A stretch of 64,000 bases of DNA. It comes from JAVXAG01 sp040307645. Its GTDB lineage: Bacteria > Bacillota > Clostridia > Peptostreptococcales > Anaerovoracaceae. Positions 33,773 to 41,394 of the stretch are shown piece by piece. The notes under the pieces are model-generated. The model saw nothing but the letters and a program-made list of their open reading frames with translations, had not been told where the DNA came from and did no database searches. Every line of letters starts with the position of its first letter. Positions within the stretch are counted from its first letter, which is position 1. Location: contig JAWRJF010000009.1 of NCBI GenBank assembly GCA_040307645.1, positions 1 through 64,000 on the forward strand, given 5' to 3'. Position numbers and translations under genes: made by a program.

Positions 33773-34816
33773 TTAAAAATATGACATCGGATTTACGTAT
33801 TCTCCATTTACACGAATTTCGTAGTGAAGATGTGGCCCTGTTGAAATCCCTGTGCTTCCGGAACTAGCAATAACAGTACCTTTTTTTACAGTTTGACCGA
33901 CACTTACATTTACAGAGCTGTTATGTCCATACAATGTACTTAAACCACTACCATGGTCAATTACAACTGCATTACCATATCCACCATACCATCCAGAAAC
34001 AATAACCTTCCCATCTGCAGAAGCGTAAACTGGCGAACCTGATGAAACACCAATATCAATTCCAGTATGTCCCTTCCAAATTCCTAAAACAGGATGTAGT
34101 CTAAATCCAAATTCAGAAGTAATATATGTAGAAGTTGTAGGCCACATAAAAACGCCACCTTCGTATACAGCATCATGATCCTGCATTGCGTAAATCTGGT
34201 CTTTTATTTTGTCAGCCTCAGCATTTAATTGGTCAATTTGACTTTCAAGCTTTGCTTTATCTCCCTCTAAAGCGCTTTTCTTTTGTGCTGCACTTTCCTG
34301 TTGTTGGGCAAGCTTTTCTTTTTGTTGGTTTAGAGCTGTTTTTTTCGCTTCTAGAGCTAAATGCTGTTTTTTCAATGTTTCTAGAGTATCCATGTCATTT
34401 TCATAAATCTTCTTAATCATTTCTATGTTTGATATGAACTCTGATATGCTGTTCGAGCCTAGCAAAACATCTAAAAAGCCAACTGAACCATTCTTATACA
34501 TAACCCTCAATCGCTGGTTTAGACCAGTTTCCCTCGCCTGCATTTTTTTCTGGGTTCTTTCTAAATCAGCCTGGGCAATTTCAAGTTCTTTTTCTTTAAC
34601 ACTGAGAGAAGCTTCTAAGTCTTTAACTTCTTTCTGTTGATTTATTATATCTTTTTCCAGGCTTTTTAAATCTCCTGCTAAATTTTCTTTTTTACTGTTT
34701 ACACTGTTTAGCTCATCCTGCTTTTCAGATACACTCTCAGCAAAGGAAAGTGACACTCCACTAAAGGCAACTACAATTACAAGAATCAAACTGCATATAG
34801 TAATTTTCTTTTTCAA
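33773..34816 (-). CDS. secreted M23 (LytM) peptidoglycan hydrolase with coiled coil, EnvC/PcsB-like partner of FtsEX
   Basis: A 347-residue exported protein: signal peptide about residues 1-27 (cleavage near SFAES), long coiled coil about 30-210, then an M23 domain with zinc motifs HTGIDIGVSSG and HLHYEIR. Coiled-coil plus LytM is the EnvC layout; in Firmicutes such proteins are activated by FtsEX to cut cross-bridges during division or elongation. It lies 17 bp behind ftsX on the same strand, which supports this partner role (inference from E. coli EnvC and streptococcal PcsB). Confidence 0.92.
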   Translation of the reverse strand: MKKKITICSLILVIVVAFSGVSLSFAESVSEKQDELNSVNSKKENLAGDLKSLEKDIINQQKEVKDLEASLSVKEKELEIAQADLERTQKKMQARETGLNQRLRVMYKNGSVGFLDVLLGSNSISEFISNIEMIKKIYENDMDTLETLKKQHLALEAKKTALNQQKEKLAQQQESAAQKKSALEGDKAKLESQIDQLNAEADKIKDQIYAMQDHDAVYEGGVFMWPTTSTYITSEFGFRLHPVLGIWKGHTGIDIGVSSGSPVYASADGKVIVSGWYGGYGNAVVIDHGSGLSTLYGHNSSVNVSVGQTVKKGTVIASSGSTGISTGPHLHYEIRVNGEYVNPMSYF

Positions 34817-34833
34817 CGTACCGTCCTCCTATT

Positions 34834-35727
34834 TTAAGTATCTAAGAATTTTCTCATGGAAATAATACTTCCACATGCACCTATACTAATTCCCATTGCT
34901 AGGAATATACATATTAAGTTACTAGCCAAATATCCCGCCGGAACAAGTGGCGACGAAATAATAGAAAGCACTTCATTGCCTATTAAATCTACTATTTTAC
35001 TATATAATAAAGTTGTAATTCCAACGGATATCAGCGAAGAAATCATTCCTATAATAATACCTTCCGCAAGAAACGGCCCTCTTATAAACCAATTGGTTGC
35101 TCCTACGTATTTCATAATAGAAATTTCTTTTGACCTGTTAAATACAGTAAGTTTAATTGTGTTAGATACAACTACTACTGATACTACAACTAAAAATCCC
35201 ATTATTATTAAAGCTGAAAGCTGTAAAAAATCTGTTGCTCTTGTTAATTTTTCTACTGTTTCCTGATAGAATTTTACATCTTCAATTCCATCAAGATTAT
35301 TTGCATATCGTGTAATAGACACTGCACTATCAAGATTAGATACTTTTACTAGTATAGAATTAGGTAATGGGTTTTTACCTAGAGAGTCCAGTAAATATCC
35401 ACTTTCTCCCCACCTTGTCTTCATGATTTTAAGAGCATCTTCTTTAGATCTATATTCAACACTTTTTACACCTTTACGGCTCTCAAGCTGTGTTATCATT
35501 TCTTGTGCTTTTGCTTCTGATGTTCCATCATCTAAATAAACCTCAACAAGGTCATAATCCTGCTTAACCATTTCCGTAAATAAATTTACATTTACGGTTA
35601 TTACAAAGAATAAACCGAGTATCATCATCATGGCCATTATGGCAAATATTGAAGTAGCACTCATCCCTTTGTTCCTCCAGATTTGGAGAAGTGCTTGTTT
35701 TATATTATAAGTAAGTCTATTCATCAC
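34834..35727 (-). CDS. ftsX: cell division ABC transporter-like protein FtsX
   Basis: A 297-residue membrane protein with the FtsX layout: one N-terminal helix (about 22-45), an extracytoplasmic domain (about 50-170), then three helices (about 175-197, 225-250, 265-290). The cytoplasmic loop FNRSKEISIMKYVGATNWFIRGPF is the FtsE-coupling helix region (given in part). It transmits ATP-driven movement from FtsE to a peptidoglycan hydrolase outside. It overlaps ftsE by 11 bp. Confidence 0.95.
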   Translation of the reverse strand: MMNRLTYNIKQALLQIWRNKGMSATSIFAIMAMMMILGLFFVITVNVNLFTEMVKQDYDLVEVYLDDGTSEAKAQEMITQLESRKGVKSVEYRSKEDALKIMKTRWGESGYLLDSLGKNPLPNSILVKVSNLDSAVSITRYANNLDGIEDVKFYQETVEKLTRATDFLQLSALIIMGFLVVVSVVVVSNTIKLTVFNRSKEISIMKYVGATNWFIRGPFLAEGIIIGMISSLISVGITTLLYSKIVDLIGNEVLSIISSPLVPAGYLASNLICIFLAMGISIGACGSIISMRKFLDT

Positions 35728-36604
35728 CTAATACCTCCGAAGTCACAGTTTTTTCGTCCAAGGTGACAGTTTTATTCTCATCCTTATTGTCAAGATCAGT
35801 CTTGTCAGTGGCAGACTCTTCTATAGAGTCTTGTCCAAGTGGCTTTTCATCAAGTGGCTCTTCATCAAGTGGCTCTTCAAAAATCGGTTCTTCATCTAAA
35901 TACAGCTCTTCTTCACAAGCTCCTACCTCTTGATATCCATATTGTCCAAACTCGTCCCTTACAATTTTTCCTTTTTCTATGGCAATTACCCTTTTATTCA
36001 TCCTGTCAACAATGTCTTTAGCATGAGTAACCATTACAATAGTAGTCCCCCTAAAATTAATTTGCTCTAGCAAATCCATAATCTCCTGCGCTGTATCCGG
36101 GTCTAAATTACCAGTTGGTTCATCGGCAATTAGAACCGTAGGATTATTTATTAAAGCTCTTGCTATTGCTACCCTCTGCTGCTCACCAGCCGATAATTCA
36201 TCAGGATATTTATTAGCCTTAGTGCTTATCCCAACAAGACTTAAGACTTGAGGAACCTGTTTCCTTATCTGCCTTTTAGTCTTATGGAGAATCTCCATTG
36301 CAAAAGCAACATTTTCAAATACAGTCTTTTTCGGCAACAGTCTAAAATCCTGAAAAACCATACCTGCCTTTCTTCTAAGTACAGGTATCTCCCTATTACT
36401 TAGAGTTGTAACTTCCTGTCCGTCCACTTTAATACTACCCTCTTCTGCATCTATCTCTTTCAAAATAAGTTTAATAAATGTAGATTTACCGGCACCACTT
36501 GGGCCAACAAGAAAAACAAAATCTCCTTTTTTTATGTTTATACTGACATTATCTAAGCCAATATTAGAATTATATCTCTTCGTCACATTTTTAAATGTAA
36601 TCAT
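35717..36604 (-). CDS. ftsE: cell division ATP-binding protein FtsE with acidic C-terminal tail
   Basis: A 295-residue ABC ATPase. The first 225 residues are standard FtsE: Walker A GPSGAGKST, LSAGEQQRVAIARAL signature, Walker B VLIADEPTGNLDP and switch His in VTHAKD. About 65 extra residues follow, very acidic, with a short repeated unit (EEPLDEEPLDEKPL) and no hydrophobic core, making it longer than the usual 220-230. It pairs with FtsX (11-bp overlap) to activate the M23 hydrolase. The start ATG is at 36604 with AAAGGGG upstream. Confidence 0.95.
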   Translation of the reverse strand: MITFKNVTKRYNSNIGLDNVSINIKKGDFVFLVGPSGAGKSTFIKLILKEIDAEEGSIKVDGQEVTTLSNREIPVLRRKAGMVFQDFRLLPKKTVFENVAFAMEILHKTKRQIRKQVPQVLSLVGISTKANKYPDELSAGEQQRVAIARALINNPTVLIADEPTGNLDPDTAQEIMDLLEQINFRGTTIVMVTHAKDIVDRMNKRVIAIEKGKIVRDEFGQYGYQEVGACEEELYLDEEPIFEEPLDEEPLDEKPLGQDSIEESATDKTDLDNKDENKTVTLDEKTVTSEVLGDE

Positions 36605-36701
36605 GTCTTTCCCCTTTAATGTAGTCTTTTCAACAAATATAAAATAAGTATACTATATTTTGACCTTTTTTTAAATAGTCAGTTGTCGATTTCTTGCGTT
36701 T

Positions 36702-37496
36702 CTAATGTGAATGTTTTGTGATATTTTCTATTTTTTTACTAATATTTTCAATATTTCCTATGCAACCTTGCCAAAGTTCTTTATTTTTGAAGTGGAATTT
36801 ACAATTATACTCATCTCTAAAGAAAGGATTAGGCGACATCATATTTATATACTCAATCCCCTTAACCTTTAGGTAATTAACAACTTCTTTTTTTATTACA
36901 CCTTCATTATATTTATTCACTACCCATATTATAGGAAGATTCCGCAGTTCCATTTTTTTTATCTGTTGAAATCTCTTAGCTGCACCTAGCATTTTAGAAG
37001 GCATAGGCTCCAAAACAGCCACAATTATATCAAACTCAAACAGCTCTTCCATAGACAATACCTCTGAACCTATGTCAACAATAACATACTCCCCAGAAAC
37101 ATTATTAATAAGCTTCCATTTTTCTTCCTCTTTCAGACATATTTTTTCTTCACAGTCTTCGGGAGTAATAATAGCCCAGTTTATTCCCTCTTCAATGTTA
37201 CACCTTCCTCTAATTTTCTCACCGTCTCTAATAGCCTTGTAAAAATCTACAAAATCCCTGTTTTTAAACCTCTGCTCCATTGCAACGCTATCATACAACA
37301 AAGCTTTTTTACTTCTGGGATCCCCAATCTCTACAAATGCAGAGCTTTTATGATTTTCACTTAAATAGTAGGCAATATTAGAGGCAATAAACGTAGTCCC
37401 AACACCTTCCCCAAGGCCTGCAACACAAACCTTAACTTTTTCCAAAGCATTATATTTCTTGGTCTGCTCAGGTTCCCTAAAAAATTTTCTTTCCAC
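36702..37496 (-). CDS. MinD/ParA-like ATPase with degenerate Walker A
   Basis: A 264-residue SIMIBI-class protein. The N-terminal loop reads AGLGEGVGTTFIASNIAYYL (residues 26-45): it aligns with the deviant Walker A KGGVGKTT, but both lysines are replaced (Gly29 and Thr34). A Walker B-like strand EYVIVDIGSEVLSM and the base-contact segment IIWVVNKYNE are visible. GVGTT loops are known from TadZ/CpaE-type proteins. It may bind nucleotide poorly or not at all. It lies between the amino-acid ABC operon and ftsE; a role is unknown. The GTG start has GGGGG about 9 bases upstream, inside the terminator hairpin at 37505-37548. Confidence 0.7.
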   Translation of the reverse strand: MERKFFREPEQTKKYNALEKVKVCVAGLGEGVGTTFIASNIAYYLSENHKSSAFVEIGDPRSKKALLYDSVAMEQRFKNRDFVDFYKAIRDGEKIRGRCNIEEGINWAIITPEDCEEKICLKEEEKWKLINNVSGEYVIVDIGSEVLSMEELFEFDIIVAVLEPMPSKMLGAAKRFQQIKKMELRNLPIIWVVNKYNEGVIKKEVVNYLKVKGIEYINMMSPNPFFRDEYNCKFHFKNKELWQGCIGNIENISKKIENITKHSH

Positions 37497-37504
37497 AATA
37501 AAAA

Positions 37505-37548
37505 CCCCCTTTAAAATACACTTTTTTTATATTGTATTCTACAAGGGG
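37505..37548 (-). terminator. terminator of the amino-acid ABC operon; its 3' arm holds the ribosome site of the next gene
   Basis: Minus-strand hairpin: CCCCTT (37548-37543) with AAGGGG (37511-37506), and GAATACA with TGTATTT inside, a loop of about 12 bases, then GTTTTT. It is a plausible terminator about 30 bases past the glnQ-type stop. Its AAAGGGGG arm is also the only ribosome site for the GTG start at 37496. Confidence 0.7.
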
Positions 37549-37560
37549 ACTAAATGTCAA
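37531..37560 (-). promoter_or_regulatory. promoter of the MinD/ParA-like gene, lying in the terminator's 5' arm
   Basis: Minus-strand TTGACA (37555-37560) and TACAAT (37531-37536) with an 18-base spacer. Transcription should start near 37524, after the 5' arm of the hairpin, so this transcript could not form the hairpin. Confidence 0.65.
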
Positions 37561-37578
37561 TATTTTACTGTAAATTAA

Positions 37579-38298
37579 TTACATTAATACTTTCCCTAAA
37601 AATTCTTGGGTTCTTTTTTCTCTAGGATTATTGAATATCTGTTTAGGACAGCCTTCTTCAACAATAAGCCCATTATCCATAAAGATTACTTTATCTGCAA
37701 CCTCCTTTGCAAAACCCATTTCATGAGTTACTACAATCATTGTCATGCCATCCTTTGCCAGTTTCTTCATAACCTCTAAAACCTCGCCTACCATTTCTGG
37801 ATCTAATGCAGATGTAGGCTCATCAAAAAGCATAATCTCAGGTTCCATTGCTAAGGCCCTTGCAATAGCCACTCTTTGTTTTTGACCTCCTGACAAAGCT
37901 CCGGGGTATGCCTCTGCTTTATCTTTGAGTCCTACTTTTTCAAGAAGCCTTAGTCCCCTTTTTTCTGCCTCAGCCCTTGGTGTCTTCCTTACATGCAAAT
38001 CACCACTTATTACATTTTCAAGTACAGACATATGTGGAAAAAGGTTGAAATTTTGAAAAACCATACCCATTTTCGCCCTTATTGTATTAATTTTTTCATG
38101 GCTAACTTTTTCTCCATCTATATAAACGTTGCCATATGTAGGTTCTTCTAAAAGATTTAGACACCTTAGTAGCGTAGACTTTCCCGAGCCTGATGGCCCT
38201 ATAACGCAAAGGACTTCTTTATCATTAATTCTTTGCCATATTCCTTTCAGAATCTCCGTTGCACCAAAATTTTTCTTCAGATTTTCTATTTCTATCAA
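37579..38298 (-). CDS. polar amino-acid ABC transporter ATP-binding protein (GlnQ-like)
   Basis: A 239-residue ABC ATPase. Seen: GPSGSGKSTLLRCLN Walker A, NLFPHMSVLENV, LSGGQKQRVAIARAL signature, Walker B IMLFDEPTSALDPEMVGEV and switch His in VTHEMGFA. All match the PAAT family (GlnQ/HisP). The TTG at 38298 is chosen (MIEIENLKKNFG) because AAAAGGGG lies 7-8 bases before it; a GTG at 38307 would lie within the ribosome site. It is the last gene of a three-gene importer operon. Confidence 0.93.
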   Translation of the reverse strand: MIEIENLKKNFGATEILKGIWQRINDKEVLCVIGPSGSGKSTLLRCLNLLEEPTYGNVYIDGEKVSHEKINTIRAKMGMVFQNFNLFPHMSVLENVISGDLHVRKTPRAEAEKRGLRLLEKVGLKDKAEAYPGALSGGQKQRVAIARALAMEPEIMLFDEPTSALDPEMVGEVLEVMKKLAKDGMTMIVVTHEMGFAKEVADKVIFMDNGLIVEEGCPKQIFNNPREKRTQEFLGKVLM

Positions 38299-38303
38299 AC
38301 ATA

Positions 38304-38966
38304 TCACCCCTTTTCATAAGACATTTTCTGTTCTAATTTATTAATTAATTTAGACAATGGAATAGTGAAAACCATATATGCAAGAGCAACTCCGATATAA
38401 GCAGGGAAAGTTTCAAATGTTGCTGCATTCCAAAGTGTACCTCGACGAAGTATTTCTACCACACCGACGTATGAAAGCACCGAAGTCTCCTTAATCAAGG
38501 TGACAAACTCATTTCCTAAAGCCGGTAAAATGATTCTAAAGCCTTGAGGTATAATTACTAGCCTCATAGCCATTCTATGAGACATTCCAAGACTTCTGGC
38601 AGCCTCCATTTGTCCCTTATCCACTGCATTTAACCCTGATCTTATTACCTCTGCCATATATGCCGCACTATTTAACCCACAGACAAGAGTCGCCGGGATA
38701 ATTAAAAAAGGCCAGTTAAATTTCACATCCATAGACTGAAGTAGCTGTGGTATCCCATATGCCACAATTAAGGCCTGTACCACCATTGGCGTCCCTCTAA
38801 CCACATCTATGTATACCGAAGCTATAGCTCTAACCACTTTTAATCCAGACATTTTCATCAGCGCGATACAAAAGCCTGCTATTATGCCCAATGCCACTGC
38901 AACAAAACTAACCCCTAATGTTGCAGGTGCCCCCTTCATCGCTACTAAAAAACCCTCAATATACAC
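38304..38966 (-). CDS. polar amino-acid ABC transporter permease
   Basis: A 220-residue membrane permease of the HisM/GlnP family with about five helices. Seen: FLVAMKGAPATLGVSFVAV at the N-terminus, DVVRGTPMVVQALI, and the EAA loop EAARSLGMSHRMAMRLVIIPQ (given in part). It overlaps the binding-protein gene by 11 bp and is followed by the ATPase, whose ribosome site includes its stop region. Confidence 0.94.
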   Translation of the reverse strand: MYIEGFLVAMKGAPATLGVSFVAVALGIIAGFCIALMKMSGLKVVRAIASVYIDVVRGTPMVVQALIVAYGIPQLLQSMDVKFNWPFLIIPATLVCGLNSAAYMAEVIRSGLNAVDKGQMEAARSLGMSHRMAMRLVIIPQGFRIILPALGNEFVTLIKETSVLSYVGVVEILRRGTLWNAATFETFPAYIGVALAYMVFTIPLSKLINKLEQKMSYEKG

Positions 38967-39732
38967 CTTCTATACTCCATTTTTTGCAAATTTCTTCATA
39001 TTCTCCGCTTTCAATTACGTTTCTTAATCCATCATTAATCTTATTCAAAAGCTCAGTATTCCCCTTATTAACAGCAAATCCATACGACTCTGCATTAAGA
39101 GTTTCACCTACAATTTTAATTTCCCCCGGCTGTTTTTTTATATAGTTTTCTGCAACGGGCTTATCTATAATAACTGCATCAACATCTCCGTTTTGTAGTT
39201 GAAGTATTGCAGTATCAAAACCGTTAAGGATTACTGCCTCTTTTATTTGTCCTTCTTTATCAAGTTTTATGGCTAAATCTGCTCCTGTAGTTCCAGTTTG
39301 ACTTGTAACTTTCATATTCTTAGTAAGACTATCTATTCCTTTTATATTATCATTATCTTGTTTAACCATAACCACAAGGCCACTGTCATAATATGTATCA
39401 GAAAAATCAACTTTTTTCTGTCTGTTTTTATCCATGGCATTATAACCCGCTGTAATCATATCTGCATTTCCCGACTGAACCGCAGGTATCAATGCATCAA
39501 ACTCAACGGCTTTATACTCAACTTTAAATCCCTGATCTTTCCCTATGGCATTCATAAGATCCATATCAAATCCAATAATATTACCATCTTCGTCAGTTGA
39601 GTCAAAAGGCGCAAAAGTAGGCTCTGTTACTGCTATATAAGTCTCCCCCTTGGTTTGCCCCTCCGAACCACCACATGCCATTACAGAAAGTGATAAAATA
39701 AATACCATTAACACCATAATTATTTTTTTCAT
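38956..39732 (-). CDS. polar amino-acid ABC transporter substrate-binding lipoprotein
   Basis: A 258-residue lipoprotein with signal and lipobox SVMAC (Cys20), then the family-3 solute-binding fold: TYIAVTEPTFAPFDSTDEDG, GFDMDLMNAIGKD, AGYNAMDKNRQKKVDFSD, and SQTGTTGADLA. The Asp/Arg ligands for the alpha-amino and carboxyl groups are in place by pattern, but the side-chain specificity cannot be read. It is first in the operon with a consensus-like promoter at 39785-39813. Confidence 0.93.
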   Translation of the reverse strand: MKKIIMVLMVFILSLSVMACGGSEGQTKGETYIAVTEPTFAPFDSTDEDGNIIGFDMDLMNAIGKDQGFKVEYKAVEFDALIPAVQSGNADMITAGYNAMDKNRQKKVDFSDTYYDSGLVVMVKQDNDNIKGIDSLTKNMKVTSQTGTTGADLAIKLDKEGQIKEAVILNGFDTAILQLQNGDVDAVIIDKPVAENYIKKQPGEIKIVGETLNAESYGFAVNKGNTELLNKINDGLRNVIESGEYEEICKKWSIEGVY

Positions 39733-39784
39733 TTTTTCTTTCCTTTCTATTGAATTTATCCTTAAAAAATTAACTATGCGTATT

Positions 39785-39813
39785 ACTATACACTTTTAAG
39801 TAATGTTATGCAA
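39785..39813 (-). promoter_or_regulatory. sigma-A type promoter of the amino-acid ABC operon
   Basis: Minus-strand TTGCAT (39808-39813) and TATAGT (39785-39790) with a 17-base spacer, about 50 bases before the ATG at 39732. AAAGGAAAG serves as ribosome site. Confidence 0.7.
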
Positions 39814-39895
39814 TACCATTTTTGTATTTTTTTTCATTTTTCTCTATAAACATACTTTTATTTTATTATAACCACCTATTTTACCCCATAATAAC

Positions 39896-39925
39896 AAAAG
39901 ATTTATCTATATATATAGATAAATC
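39896..39925 (-). terminator. AT-rich hairpin, probable terminator of the PrcB-like gene
   Basis: A perfect 26-base palindrome GATTTATCTATATATATA... (39900-39925) followed on the minus strand by TTTTG. It lies about 30 bases past the PrcB-like stop codon. The AT-rich stem is weaker than normal. Confidence 0.5.
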
Positions 39926-39955
39926 TCCTTTGGTATTATTAGAATTTTATGAATA

Positions 39956-40399
39956 TTATTCCACGTATTGTATCCTTAACTCGATAGTATCAGGAAGACC
40001 TTTCAAGCTGGTTTCCGCCACCACTAAAGGATAGGATATAATCTGCGCTACAGTCTTCTCGTTTCCAGGATCAGCAAAGTTGGCACATACTGCAAGATTG
40101 GCCTTATCTCCTTTATTTTCCAGTATCATTTTATCTATTTCTATTTCATATCCTGCAGTAGGTTTTTCTCCTCTGGTTACAATTACATACACTTTTTTAT
40201 CAACGATACAAGCTAAGGCTCTCTCCATATCACGATATTCAGGTATTACATCAGTTACAATACTCTGTGGTATCTTGTCTTCATCAAGAGTTGTGAAATC
40301 AACCTTAGTCTCTCCACTCTCTAAACCAACTACAAAAAGGATAGCCAGCAATAGTATAAATGCTGCACCTACGCCTATCAGCTCTTTTCTTATCTTCAA
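39956..40399 (-). CDS. membrane-anchored PrcB-like protein
   Basis: A 147-residue protein with an N-terminal membrane helix (about residues 8-27) and an outside beta-rich domain. The stretch KVYVIVTRGEKPTAGYEIEI then NFADPGNEKTVAQIISYPLVVAE matches the PrcB C-terminal family, named for a partner of the PrtP protease of Treponema; its role in Firmicutes is not known. The TTG at 40399 is the start because no other start gives the complete helix and AGGGGAG lies 7-8 bases upstream. That ribosome site lies inside the transketolase terminator. Confidence 0.65.
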   Translation of the reverse strand: MKIRKELIGVGAAFILLLAILFVVGLESGETKVDFTTLDEDKIPQSIVTDVIPEYRDMERALACIVDKKVYVIVTRGEKPTAGYEIEIDKMILENKGDKANLAVCANFADPGNEKTVAQIISYPLVVAETSLKGLPDTIELRIQYVE

Positions 40400-40405
40400 A
40401 ACAAA

Positions 40406-40451
40406 ACTCCCCTCTCATAAACCTTTGTAACAATTTATGAGACAAGGGAGT
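40406..40451 (-). terminator. terminator of the transketolase genes; its 3' arm holds the ribosome site of the PrcB-like gene
   Basis: Minus-strand hairpin: ACTCCC (40451-40446) with GGGAGT (40411-40406), and CTCATAAA with TTTATGAG inside, followed by TTTGTTTTG. It begins about 10 bases after the transketolase stop. The GAGGGGAG arm is the ribosome site, and the T-run ends in the TTG start codon of the next gene. Confidence 0.75.
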
Positions 40452-40461
40452 CTCTTATTCA

Positions 40462-41394
40462 TTATTTATAAATAGATTTCACTGCTTCTATAATATTTTT
40501 GGAAGTCATTCCATACTTCTCTCTCAATTCGTCAGGTTTTCCTGATTCACCAAAAGTATCCTGCTGACCTACCATGGCCATTTTAACTGGACAGTTTTTA
40601 ACAACAACCTCACTGACAGCACTTCCAAGACCGCCAATAACAGAATGTTCCTCGGCTGTAACTATTGCTCCTGTTTCTCTGGCAGCTTTAATAATAATTT
40701 CTTCATCTATTGGCTTTATAGTATGAATATCGATAACTCTTGTATCAATACCTTCCTTTGCCAATTCTTCAGCTGCTATTATTGCCTCGTTGACCATTAT
40801 ACCTGTAGCAATTACAGTAACACTACTTCCTGGTCTAACCATGTTACCTTTTCCAAGAACTATTTTAGAATTTTCATCATAAAAAACAGGTACTGCAGCT
40901 CTTCCAAGTCTTACATACGCCGGTCCGTTAAACTCGGTAACCTGCTTCATCAAAATTCTTGCCGATACTCCGTCTGAAGGATTTACCACTGTCATACCCG
41001 GAATAGTTCTCATTAACGCTATATCTTCAAAAGTCTGATGACTAGCTCCATCTTCTCCTACAGTAATACCTGCATGAGTTGCACATATTTTTACATTTGC
41101 CCCAGTATATCCAATAGAATTTCTAATTATCTCAAAAGCTCTTCCAGCTGCAAACATTGCAAAGGTGCTGGCACAAACCACTTTACCTGATAATGCAAGC
41201 CCCGCGGCAGTTCCATACAAATTTTGTTCTGCAATTCCTAAATTAAAGAATCTATCAGGGAAAGTTTTACTGAATTCGTTTGTCATTGTAGATTTTGAAA
41301 GGTCAGCATCCATTACAACCAAATTAGGGTTTTCTTTGCCTATTTCTACCAAAGCCTTTCCGTATGCTGCTCTTGTTGCCATTTTTCCTGCCAT
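40462..41394 (-). CDS. transketolase, C-terminal subunit
   Basis: A 310-residue subunit with the pyrimidine-binding and C-terminal domains of transketolase. Seen: SKSTMTNEFSKTFPDRFFNLGIAEQNL with the catalytic Glu of GIAEQN (given in part), TFAMFAAGRAFEIIRNSIG, and ATHAGITVGEDGASHQ. Together with the N-terminal subunit it transfers two-carbon units between sugar phosphates in the pentose phosphate pathway. Such split genes are normal in many Firmicutes and archaea. It overlaps the N-terminal subunit gene by one base. Confidence 0.94.
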   Translation of the reverse strand: MAGKMATRAAYGKALVEIGKENPNLVVMDADLSKSTMTNEFSKTFPDRFFNLGIAEQNLYGTAAGLALSGKVVCASTFAMFAAGRAFEIIRNSIGYTGANVKICATHAGITVGEDGASHQTFEDIALMRTIPGMTVVNPSDGVSARILMKQVTEFNGPAYVRLGRAAVPVFYDENSKIVLGKGNMVRPGSSVTVIATGIMVNEAIIAAEELAKEGIDTRVIDIHTIKPIDEEIIIKAARETGAIVTAEEHSVIGGLGSAVSEVVVKNCPVKMAMVGQQDTFGESGKPDELREKYGMTSKNIIEAVKSIYK

